Origin: Bacteroidales bacterium
Lineage (GTDB): Bacteria; Bacteroidota; Bacteroidia; Bacteroidales; P3
Direction: 5' to 3'
Assembly: GCA_900771365.1 (NCBI GenBank)
Contig: CAAGNU010000332.1
Span: 1-6,390, forward strand
DNA: 6,390 nucleotides
The translations under genes were made by a program, and so were the position numbers. Below are positions 1 to 6,250 of the stretch, one piece after another (positions within the stretch are counted from its first letter, which is position 1; every line of letters begins with the position of its first letter). Below the pieces are notes generated by a model that ran no database searches, had not been told where the DNA came from, and saw nothing but the letters and a program-made list of their open reading frames with translations.

Positions 1-300
1 GACCACTGCGACACCTCCCTCACCTTCCCCAACGTGGTGACACCTAACGGTGACGGCGCCAACGACCGCTTCATCATCGGCGGCCTCATAGAGAACAACT
101 GCTTCAAATACAACGAGCTCACCATCCTCAACCGCTGGGGCACACCCGTCTATCACAAAATCAACATCGCCACCGACGAAGACTGGTGGGACCCCGCCGC
201 CGACCGCGCCCCTGCCGGCACCTACTTCTTCCTCTTCAAAGCCCACGGTGTCAACATCTACACCCAGCACGCCGGCGTAATCGAAGTGCTAAAAGAATGA
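1..300 (+). CDS. T9SS type B sorting domain protein, C-terminal end (partial)
   Basis: The frame is open from the first base to a TGA at 298-300, giving 99 residues of a protein whose 5' part lies outside the window. The visible part is essentially one domain: FPNVVTPNGDGANDRF at residues 9-24, then ILNRWGTPVYH around 41-51, a WWDP turn near 61-64, and PAGTYFFLF near 70-78, ending in a short strand (GVIEVLKE). This pattern (TPNGDG-ND, NRWG, W-D, P-GTY) is that of the gliding-motility-associated/CHU_C type B C-terminal domain, which directs cargo through the type IX secretion system across the outer membrane of Bacteroidetes. The function of the missing passenger cannot be told. Type B cargoes are often large, repeat-rich surface or secreted proteins, but that is family knowledge. 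An in-frame GTG at 34 is internal to the domain and is not a credible start. The gene converges on the minus-strand cluster across 972 bp. Confidence 0.9.
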   Translation, partial: DHCDTSLTFPNVVTPNGDGANDRFIIGGLIENNCFKYNELTILNRWGTPVYHKINIATDEDWWDPAADRAPAGTYFFLFKAHGVNIYTQHAGVIEVLKE

Positions 301-384
301 AGAAAGTCCTGTGGACTTTCGATAGCGCAGCGGAGAACAAAAAGAAAGTCCAGTGGACTTTCTATAACACAGCGGAGAACAAGC
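301..384. repeat. two tandem 42-bp repeats with palindromic core
   Basis: Two direct copies start right after the stop codon of the secretion-domain gene: 301-342 and 343-384. Over the first 40 positions they differ at four. Each begins with a perfect hairpin: GAAAGTCC at 302-309 pairs with GGACTTTC at 313-320 (loop TGT), and 344-351 pairs with 355-362 (loop AGT; the second stem extends to 9 bp, 343-363). Each copy ends with CAGCGGAGAACAA. A third, isolated CAGCGGAGAACAA ends near 479, and the left arm AGAAAGTCC occurs a third time at 527-535. A related short hairpin with the same AGT loop (ATGCC/GGCAT) is at 510-522. No T-run follows the hairpins, so they do not look like intrinsic terminators. 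Because 42 is a multiple of three, the repeat is also open in one frame (see findings). It is probably a dispersed intergenic palindrome; its copy number cannot be judged from this window. Confidence 0.8.
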
Positions 385-535
385 CCACATCCCCCGTGCC
401 AGCCAATGTCACAATGTTATTCCTATAGTCCGAGGGAAAGCATCAGCCATCGAAAGGCTCAGGACACAGCGGAGAACAAAAGGCGAGCGGAAAACCAACA
501 ACCATAAGAATGCCAGTGGCATCCTGAGAAAGTCC

Positions 536-602
536 TATTAATTTATGATATAATTCATGGACAATTCATGATAATTTATGTCTATCAAAATATAAATTAA
601 TA
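536..602. repeat. AT-rich array of phased 8-mers inside an 11-bp inverted repeat
   Basis: Four near-identical 8-mers lie in a row: AATTTATG at 540-547, AATTCATG at 552-559, AATTCATG at 563-570 and AATTTATG at 573-580, with start-to-start spacings of 12, 11 and 10 bp. They are framed by a perfect 11-bp inverted repeat, TATTAATTTAT at 536-546 and ATAAATTAATA at 592-602. The left boundary abuts directly on the third AGAAAGTCC arm (527-535) of the neighbouring palindromic repeat. Function unknown. The spacing near one helical turn would put the units on one face of the DNA, which could suit protein binding or intrinsic bending, but this is inference. A similar array is at 6251-6335. Confidence 0.65.
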
Positions 603-1107
603 CGGATAATCAGAGGTCACCTATCCATCTTCTTCTGCCCAGCGGCAATGCGGAAAAATAAAAAGCACCGGTTTCACATTATAACATTGTAACATCTCAG
701 CTTAGCCGCGAGGAGCAGCCAAATGTTAAAATCGGGGGTCTCCAGATGCCCTCCGCCATGACTGCGGGTCAGAGTCGGCGAAGCTCCGCTCTACACCCGC
801 CTCAGGAGCGGAGCTTGAGCGAAGCTAAGGCGGAGCTAAGGCGGAGCTTCACCAGAGGTAAAAAGACCCTCTGAAGGGCTTTTGAAGACCATTTTTAGTG
901 ATTAGAAATTAATAAATGCTTAACATTTGTGTTAAAACAGCATCTTTTTGTGGGGGACAAAAATTGTTATGAATTGGTCGCAAATTTCCTCATGGACTCC
1001 GCCGCGGGCTGGGGTCTTGTAGCTAAGCAACCCTACGTCTGGGTGTGTCACTCTTCCTCACGCTGGCTGGACGTCGGCACATGATACGCAGCTCTCGTCC
1101 TAAGGTG
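603..1107. other. intergenic stretch without a convincing gene
   Basis: I see no credible reading frame here on either strand and no tRNA or rRNA. Apart from the 11-bp array listed separately, visible items are: a 15-bp motif at 681-695 (ATAACATTGTAACAT) whose reverse complement recurs with one mismatch at 406-420; a small hairpin CAGAGG/CCTCTG at 853-858 and 868-873 that could also refold as CCCT/AGGG (867-878); a weak TTAACA/TGTTAA stem at 920-935; and, from about 950, a GC-richer stretch leading into the hairpin chain. None of the hairpins is followed by a clean T-tract, so I do not call a terminator for either of the two convergent transcription units. Confidence 0.5.
779..851 (+). repeat. 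11-bp GC-rich tandem array with an inverted lead copy
   Basis: Four contiguous 11-bp units are read on the plus strand: GCGGAGCTTGA (808-818), GCGAAGCTAAG (819-829), GCGGAGCTAAG (830-840) and GCGGAGCTTCA (841-851). A fifth unit in inverse orientation (CGAAGCTCCGC, 779-789) forms a perfect 11-bp hairpin with the first: 781-791 pairs with 806-816, leaving a 14-nt loop. The period of 11 shifts the reading frame with each unit, so this is not a protein repeat. The same unit family occurs in the opposite orientation at 6039-6082. Function unknown. Confidence 0.7.
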
Positions 1108-1203
1108 CAGGCTTCGAGCCTGAAGGGTGCGGACTTCGGCTGCCGTGGGCGAAATCCTTTCGGATTTTACCCACGGTTACTATAGGTTATGGCTTCCAGC
1201 CAT
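1108..1203. repeat. chain of three hairpins downstream of the lipoprotein gene
   Basis: Three stem-loops follow each other. CAGGCT/AGCCTG at 1108-1122 has loop TCG. A 15-bp stem, arms 1143-1157 and 1162-1176, has loop TTTC, with one mismatch and one G-T wobble as the only imperfections. ATGGCT/AGCCAT at 1189-1203 has loop TCC. All lie 70-165 bp beyond the stop codon of the minus-strand lipoprotein gene. There is no T-run on either strand that would make the large stem a standard intrinsic terminator, although a 3'-end or RNA-stabilising role is possible. The strongest hairpin, with short tetraloop and compensated arms, resembles the palindromic intergenic elements common in Bacteroidales, an impression from memory rather than a search. 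Confidence 0.55.
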
Positions 1204-1272
1204 CTTGCTGAAGATATGATAGCGGAGTCGAACGAGTCGAATTGGGCGGACGTGGCGGTTGGCCTCGGAGGC

Positions 1273-3915
1273 TTACTTGCAATATTTGAGCAGCAGGTCG
1301 GCAAGGCCGATCTTATAGCCCGTGCTGTGGAAGAGTATTTCGCCGTCCTTATTCACGAATGCCACCAAGGGATATTCGTACTGGCATATTTTGAGGCTTT
1401 GGGCCACGGCGACTTCGAGGGGGTCCTTCTCGTTGGTCGAAAGCGGCGCGATGTCGATGTTGCCCAACTGGAGCAGTTCGGCATTGTTGGGGTCGGTCGT
1501 GGCACAATAGGTCATGCCGCCCCAGCGGGAGAACTCAGCCTTGTGCTGGAGCATCTCTTTCACCAGATGCTTGGCAGGCTCGCGATGGCTGCCCATGAAG
1601 GCAAGGATGACGCCCGTGCCGCCAGCATAGTCGGCCAAGGAGACGCCGTCCATCACAGCCATCTTGGGCGAGATCTTAGCGGCCATGCCGTCGGCCTCAC
1701 GCTCCACCAAGGGACGGATGATAATCTCTTTCGTCACCTGCTGCCCAGCCTCGACCCTGAAGAACTCCATGCGGCTGAGCACCTCGCCGTCCTCGTAGCG
1801 GTTGCCCGTGCTGAGGCAGTAATAGCCGGGCTCAAGCTCCAGCTGGGCGGGGAAGGAGGCCATGCGGGGGTCATCCTCGAAGTCGAAGGTGACGAAGTCA
1901 CCGTTCTCATACTTCTGCAAGGTAAAGTGGGGATAATAGATTGGCGTGGCGGGTTCCTTGCCCTTGTAGGTCAATGTGAGCAGGGCTTTGTCCATGGGCT
2001 GAGCTGCCGAAGCGGCGAAATCGACCTTCTGCCAAGCCTCATTGTCCCAGACATAGATGATGTTCGTAGCGTTGTCGAGATAGGCGGGGATATCCAAGGA
2101 ACGGCAGGCAGCGACGAAGAAGATGTCACGGCTGTGGGCGTCGGCATGACGCAGCTCATACACGCCCATGGGCGAGATGGGGCAGTTGTAGTAGTTGCCC
2201 GTGTCGTCCACGGCGATGTGCTGCAACGTCCATTCTTTCAAAGCGGTGTAGCTCTTGACATCTTTCAAGGCCTCCTTCAAAGGCTGGCGCCAAGCACGCA
2301 CCATCTCGTTGCTGATGCGGGCAGGCATGACGCCCTGCTTATAGACGTCGTAGGTGTAATCTGCACCGTAGCAAGTACCTTTCTGGCGGTCGGCCCAGTC
2401 GAAACCCGTCATGTGCGCCTCCAGCACCTCGGCGGTGATGTCGCGGAGGTCTTTGTCGGAATAGGACTTGAGGTAGTCGTAGATATGCTCGAACGCTCTT
2501 CCCTGTCCACCCCATACGTCGAAGAATTTTGCTATCTCGGCATAGTTGCCTTCCGACTTCTGGATGATTTCCCATACCTGTGCGTCGGAGAAGAATATCT
2601 CATTCCAGCCCCAGTCTTTGGGCAGCTGCTGACGATAGTTGTCCTCGGTGGGGAAGGTGGCGGTGTAAGCTCCGCGCAGCGAGTCTTCGTAGGCGATACG
2701 CTTTGCATTTGCTGCCATAGCCTCCTCAGTAGGCGTCACCTTGGCCTCGCCGGGGACGGGAGGCACGATGTTGAGATTCTCGACATACTCCGTGCTGCCG
2801 TCGCGGCTCATGCAGAGGGTGAGGGTGTCGCTCTGGCGCACATCGAGCTTGGCATAGTTGTAATGTGTGCCGTCCGTGGCCCAGACGAGGATGTCGCCCA
2901 AGCCTGTGGTGAGACTTGCCTGACCTTGTGCGTCGGACTTATAGGTTGCCAAGGTATAGTATTCGGAATAGTTATACATCTTGAACTTCACATCAGCGCC
3001 CTCGACAATCTTGCCCTGAGCATCGCACACGGTGACGGTCACCTTGCGCGTGGGGGCATAGTGGCCAAGGAGGTTCAGCTCGCTATAGAGGGCGGTCTGT
3101 TTCACCACCTCCTCATCGCCATGATAACGTCCGAAGGCCTTGCTATGGACCATCAGGCAGCGGGTGCTGGGCACGGAGAACCAGCCCATGTTCAGCTCAG
3201 GGTCGGGCTCGCAGGCGCCGAGGAACTTCCATTCCCCATCGACCCACACCTCTACCCAGGCATGGTTGTCGTCACAATGAGCCCAGCGAGGTGTATAGCA
3301 CTGTCGGGCAGGGATGCCTACAGCCCTTAACGCCGTGACGGCAAAGGTGCTCTCCTCACCGCAGCGGCCGAGAGAGGTGCGCATCGTGGCAAGCGGGGCG
3401 CTTGTGCGGGCATCAGCAGCACGGTAAGCCACATGCTCGTGGCACCAATGATTGACCTCCAAGGCGGCCTCCTCCATGCTCATGTCCTTCACCCTATCCT
3501 TCAGCACATCGAACATATACATGCGAGCCGTATCAAGGTTCTCGTTATTCACGCGATAGACCAGCACGAAATGGCGGAACACATCCTCCGGAACCTCCTT
3601 GCCCCACGGCATGGTCTCGCGAGCCATGAAGGCATAGCGCACCTGCTTGAGGAAGAACTCGCCATCGTAGTCGGCGAGGTCGCTGTAGGGCATATAGGCA
3701 TAGAGGAACTCCAAAGCCTCGCGGTCGCGACGGCTGAGGGTGTCCATGCCCGAGAAGAGAGCCTCTGCCCTGCCCTGTGCCAGATCCTGCCGTGCCTCAA
3801 AGTCGGCATGAACCTGATTGCGATAGGCGCGGTCTGTGATGAAATGGGGGTTGCGTTTGCAACCTACCGTGAGCAGCAGGGCTGCCATAGAGAGAAAGAA
3901 TAGTGTCTTTTTCAT
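1273..3915 (-). CDS. transglutaminase-like domain lipoprotein with degenerate thioredoxin-like C-terminus
   Basis: An 880-residue predicted lipoprotein. MKKTLFFLSMAALLLTVGC is a signal peptide with the lipobox Cys at 19; the following residues are KRN, without the acidic pair typical of Bacteroidetes surface-exported lipoproteins, so a periplasm-facing anchor is likelier (inference). Residues 20-150 are mostly helical. A transglutaminase/protease-fold core follows at about 150-250: GRCGEES with Cys185, DDNHAWVEV with His218, then GACEPDPE with Glu236 or Asp238 as the acidic partner. Residues 290-370 look like a beta-sandwich (carboxypeptidase-regulatory/Ig-like: VTVTVCDAQGKIVEGADV). Residues 575-635 resemble a second TG fold without the Cys, and 750-880 resemble a TlpA/thioredoxin-like fold without CxxC. 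Whether it is a peptidase or a cross-linking enzyme cannot be told. The gene lies 62 bp after cutC on the same strand with no terminator between, so co-transcription is likely. The start follows an A-rich leader typical of the phylum. Confidence 0.85.
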   Translation of the reverse strand: MKKTLFFLSMAALLLTVGCKRNPHFITDRAYRNQVHADFEARQDLAQGRAEALFSGMDTLSRRDREALEFLYAYMPYSDLADYDGEFFLKQVRYAFMARETMPWGKEVPEDVFRHFVLVYRVNNENLDTARMYMFDVLKDRVKDMSMEEAALEVNHWCHEHVAYRAADARTSAPLATMRTSLGRCGEESTFAVTALRAVGIPARQCYTPRWAHCDDNHAWVEVWVDGEWKFLGACEPDPELNMGWFSVPSTRCLMVHSKAFGRYHGDEEVVKQTALYSELNLLGHYAPTRKVTVTVCDAQGKIVEGADVKFKMYNYSEYYTLATYKSDAQGQASLTTGLGDILVWATDGTHYNYAKLDVRQSDTLTLCMSRDGSTEYVENLNIVPPVPGEAKVTPTEEAMAANAKRIAYEDSLRGAYTATFPTEDNYRQQLPKDWGWNEIFFSDAQVWEIIQKSEGNYAEIAKFFDVWGGQGRAFEHIYDYLKSYSDKDLRDITAEVLEAHMTGFDWADRQKGTCYGADYTYDVYKQGVMPARISNEMVRAWRQPLKEALKDVKSYTALKEWTLQHIAVDDTGNYYNCPISPMGVYELRHADAHSRDIFFVAACRSLDIPAYLDNATNIIYVWDNEAWQKVDFAASAAQPMDKALLTLTYKGKEPATPIYYPHFTLQKYENGDFVTFDFEDDPRMASFPAQLELEPGYYCLSTGNRYEDGEVLSRMEFFRVEAGQQVTKEIIIRPLVEREADGMAAKISPKMAVMDGVSLADYAGGTGVILAFMGSHREPAKHLVKEMLQHKAEFSRWGGMTYCATTDPNNAELLQLGNIDIAPLSTNEKDPLEVAVAQSLKICQYEYPLVAFVNKDGEILFHSTGYKIGLADLLLKYCK

Positions 3916-3977
3916 ATTTTTCTATTTTTGACAGATATGGGGATTTGCAAAACTTGCCTTCTCAACCTCCAATCTTC

Positions 3978-4667
3978 TTATCTTCTAATCATATTTGCGT
4001 TATTAATCAAAGCTCTGACAATTTCAGCATCTGTTTCAACCGTGCCATCGCGGAGAGTGTGCTTGCACGAGCCGTGGACCTCGGTGACGCCTGTGTAATT
4101 GATGATGTCTCGCACGTTCTCGGGCGTGATGCCGGCTCCAGCCAAAATCTTGATGCGGCCTTGTGCCTGACGCACCAAATTCTTAATTACATCTCTGCCC
4201 TCCCATGCCGAAGCCTGGCAGCCTGAGGTGAGCAGACGATGGCAGCCACAGCGGATCACGGCCTCCAAGGCCTCCTGCGGATCCTGCCTTACCTCATCAA
4301 AGGCACGGTGAAAAGTGACCTCCATGCCCCTGGCGCGGCGAACCATCTCGCGGGTGAGAGCCTCGTCAATCTTGCCCTCGCGGGTAAGGAAGCCCACCAC
4401 CACAGCATCAGCCCCATTCTGCTGGCACACATCAATCTCGCGCCTTATCATATCCAACTCTACCTCGTCATAGCAGAAATCGCCACCACGAGGACGAACC
4501 AAGACATGGACCCGCAGGCCCAGCGCGAGCTTACAATGCACTATATCCTTGCAAATTGGCGTTAAGCCACCAATCTCAAGCTCTCGGCACAACTCTATTC
4601 TCGTGGCGCCTCCAGCCTTGGCATTCGCGGCCGATATGTGTGAATTGCAACAAATTTCTACTTCCAT
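3978..4667 (-). CDS. cutC: CutC family protein (copper homeostasis family)
   Basis: 229 residues, slightly shorter than the usual 240-250 of the family but with all its signature blocks in order: RIELCRELEIGGLTP (23-37), GADAVVVGFLTREGKID (85-101), EVTFHRAFD (116-124), LLTSGCQASAWEG (145-157), KILAGAGITPENV (173-185) and EVHGSC (196-201). CutC proteins are cytosolic TIM barrels first tied to copper tolerance in E. coli; that role has been disputed and no reaction is firmly assigned, so the name should be read as a family label. Eleven cysteines are present (for example 6, 7, 27, 39, 65, 140, 142, 150, 201), which is many for this length and may reflect metal handling, but this is inference. 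ATG lies 5 bp after the lpxK stop (spacer TTGAT) with no Shine-Dalgarno, so translation after lpxK and a shared transcript are likely. The stop is TAA. Confidence 0.92.
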   Translation of the reverse strand: MEVEICCNSHISAANAKAGGATRIELCRELEIGGLTPICKDIVHCKLALGLRVHVLVRPRGGDFCYDEVELDMIRREIDVCQQNGADAVVVGFLTREGKIDEALTREMVRRARGMEVTFHRAFDEVRQDPQEALEAVIRCGCHRLLTSGCQASAWEGRDVIKNLVRQAQGRIKILAGAGITPENVRDIINYTGVTEVHGSCKHTLRDGTVETDAEIVRALINNANMIRR

Positions 4668-4672
4668 ATCAA

Positions 4673-5791
4673 TTAGAAATTAAACGAAGTGTTCTTCATC
4701 TTGTCCTGGAAAAGGATATTCTCGTGAACAATATTCTGTATCGTTTGGTCGAAATTATAGTCGTCGGTCTGATGGATGCGCACCTCCACAGGCAGGCAGT
4801 ATATGGGCAGCCCTGCAAGAACCTCGGCATCTGCCTTCTTGGCATCAGATGCCACATGGTCGCGCAGGCGGGCAGCGTCCTTCTCTGTGGTGAGGATAAT
4901 CTTGCGGTCGCCCTTCATCTGCTCGAAAGTCTTGCGGATATGCTTCAAATCGGAATGCGAGAACTTGTGGTGGTCGGAGAATCGGAGCGAGGTGACCTCG
5001 CAGCCCTTGCCCACATAATCCAGCATCGGCTTGGGATTGGCTATCCCTGTGACGACCAACACGCTGTCGAGCGTGTCGAGCCGCACAGCGTTTCCGCCCA
5101 TCAACGGCACAGGGTCCTCATAATGCAGATAGCTGAAGAAGACCTTCTGATAGGCCAGCAGTCCCAGTTCGTTCACGATATTGTGTTTCTCTATGGGATT
5201 GAGATTTTCGGGCGACTTAGTCACGATGACGATGTTGGCGCGGAAGCGCCCCGAGCGAGACTCGCGAAGGTCGCCGAATGGCAGAATCCTATCCTCATAG
5301 TAGGGATGGTCATACTCGGTCAATAGGATATTCACCGTGGGCTTGATATAGCGGTGTTGGAACACATCGTCCAGCACCACCACCTCGGGTGCCTGCTCCT
5401 GCTGTAAGAGTTTCTGCACCCCCGCAACACGCTTCTCACACACAGCCACCTTCACCTGCGGCATCTTGCGTGCCACCATGGCGGGCTCATCGCCCAGCCT
5501 GGCGGCACTATGGCTGCCATCATCCTGCACAAAGCCGTGCGTCTTACGCCCGTAGCCGCGACTCAGTAAAGCCACGCGGCAATCATCCGAGAGCATCCTG
5601 AGCAAATATTCCACATGAGGCGTCTTGCCCGCGCCACCCGCGCAGAGGTTGCCCACGCCTATCGTAGTCACGGGAACCGAGGCCTGCTTCTTCAACCCCA
5701 TCGTGAACATCAAATTACGGAACCACACGCCGACAGCGTACCACATTGTCAGCGGGAACAAAATCCATGATACTGTTTTGCGAAACGACAT
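4673..5791 (-). CDS. lpxK: tetraacyldisaccharide 4'-kinase
   Basis: LpxK transfers phosphate from ATP to the 4' position of the tetraacyl-disaccharide-1-phosphate precursor, the step that yields lipid IVA in lipid A synthesis, at the cytoplasmic face of the inner membrane. At 372 residues it fits the family. Residues 6-32 form a hydrophobic, membrane-associated N-terminal helix. The P-loop is GVGNLCAGGAGKTP (45-58; Lys56, Thr57). LSRGYGRK is at 76-83, LGDEP at 99-103 and VVVLDDVFQHR at 137-147, with the Walker-B-like Asp pair 141-142. ILPFGDLRES is at 169-178, FSDHHKF at 271-277 and TTEKDAAR at 301-308. The DD and DHH blocks are the conserved acidic and His elements linked to catalysis in the family. 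It is first in the minus-strand cluster lpxK-cutC-lipoprotein and has its own promoter upstream. The leader ends in TTTGGTAAG before ATG, with no strong Shine-Dalgarno. Confidence 0.95.
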   Translation of the reverse strand: MSFRKTVSWILFPLTMWYAVGVWFRNLMFTMGLKKQASVPVTTIGVGNLCAGGAGKTPHVEYLLRMLSDDCRVALLSRGYGRKTHGFVQDDGSHSAARLGDEPAMVARKMPQVKVAVCEKRVAGVQKLLQQEQAPEVVVLDDVFQHRYIKPTVNILLTEYDHPYYEDRILPFGDLRESRSGRFRANIVIVTKSPENLNPIEKHNIVNELGLLAYQKVFFSYLHYEDPVPLMGGNAVRLDTLDSVLVVTGIANPKPMLDYVGKGCEVTSLRFSDHHKFSHSDLKHIRKTFEQMKGDRKIILTTEKDAARLRDHVASDAKKADAEVLAGLPIYCLPVEVRIHQTDDYNFDQTIQNIVHENILFQDKMKNTSFNF

Positions 5792-5881
5792 CTTACCAAA
5801 GTATTATAATAGTTAATCACACGACATCCCGCCATACATTCTCAGCCACTTATAGCCCTCTCAACTGGCGATATTCGAATG

Positions 5882-5915
5882 CAAAGATACGAAAAAAAAA
5901 CGACTTCTCAACAAA
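5882..5915 (-). promoter_or_regulatory. Bacteroidetes-type promoter for the lpxK cluster
   Basis: Read on the minus strand, TATCTTTG (5889 down to 5882) is a perfect match to the Bacteroidetes -7 box TAnnTTTG. A TTTG at 5915-5912 can serve as the -33 element; the spacer is 22 bp, slightly above the usual 19-21. The start point would fall near 5875, giving a leader of roughly 85 nt before the lpxK ATG. The spacer includes a run of nine T and the -33 region a run of eight T (A-tracts 5892-5900 and 5913-5920 on the plus strand), which may bend the DNA. Confidence 0.7.
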
Positions 5916-6038
5916 AAAAAGCAGACTTTCTTCAAATCATCATCCAACATCATGATAGTCAAGCGCTCACACACGACTCCCATTTTTCTGCCATTCACAC
6001 CCTCTCATCGGCCTTTTTCGACCTCGGAAGAACAGAAT

Positions 6039-6098
6039 TGTAGCTTCGTCCTACCTCCGCTTTACCTCCGCTCCATCTTCGCTTCCCGAGAGGACGAA
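6039..6098 (-). repeat. 11-bp GC-rich tandem array, inverse of the left-hand array
   Basis: Read on the minus strand there are four contiguous 11-bp units: GCGAAGATGGA (6082-6072), GCGGAGGTAAA (6071-6061), GCGGAGGTAGG (6060-6050) and ACGAAGCTACA (6049-6039). The best unit differs from the best left-hand unit (GCGGAGCTAAG, 830-840) at only two of eleven positions. An 8-bp perfect inverted repeat, TTCGTCCT at 6045-6052 and AGGACGAA at 6091-6098, encloses three of the units in a potential hairpin. Function unknown. Confidence 0.65.
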
Positions 6099-6250
6099 AA
6101 GCGACCCCTCGGAGCCCCTTCTGCACAACCTATGCGAAAGAATGGAAACGGCAGGTCGTGCACACCTCTATCGAAAAATATTTGGAAGAACACATGATGA
6201 GTTCTATTTATTCGACAAGACTGCTCTCGCTAGACTGCGTCAAGCATTGA

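Noticed and set aside
301..363. Hairpins after the first gene as intrinsic terminators
   Set aside because: Neither stem is followed by a T-run, and the same sequence recurs as a repeat family.
301..535. CRISPR-like array
   Set aside because: The two copies are directly adjacent, with no unique spacers of uniform length, and no cas genes are visible.
1100..1210. tRNA or other classical structured RNA
   Set aside because: The three hairpins do not assemble into a cloverleaf and there is no acceptor stem or T-loop motif.
1189..3330. 713-codon plus-strand open frame antisense to the lipoprotein gene
   Set aside because: It is a mirror of a well-supported gene; the translation is a His/Val/Gly/Leu-rich mix without domains, as expected from the antisense of a GC-rich coding strand.
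3916..3977. Separate promoter or terminator between cutC and the lipoprotein gene
   Set aside because: No TAnnTTTG box, no stem followed by a T-run on the transcribed strand, and the GGAGG near 3966-3970 is about 50 bp from the start codon.
3433..5326. Plus-strand open frames antisense to the lipoprotein gene, cutC and lpxK
   Set aside because: They overlap genes with clear family motifs and show no motifs of their own.
5952..6197. 81-codon plus-strand frame upstream of lpxK
   Set aside because: It runs through the 11-bp repeat array, has low-complexity Ser/Pro/Arg content and competes with other open frames in the same stretch.
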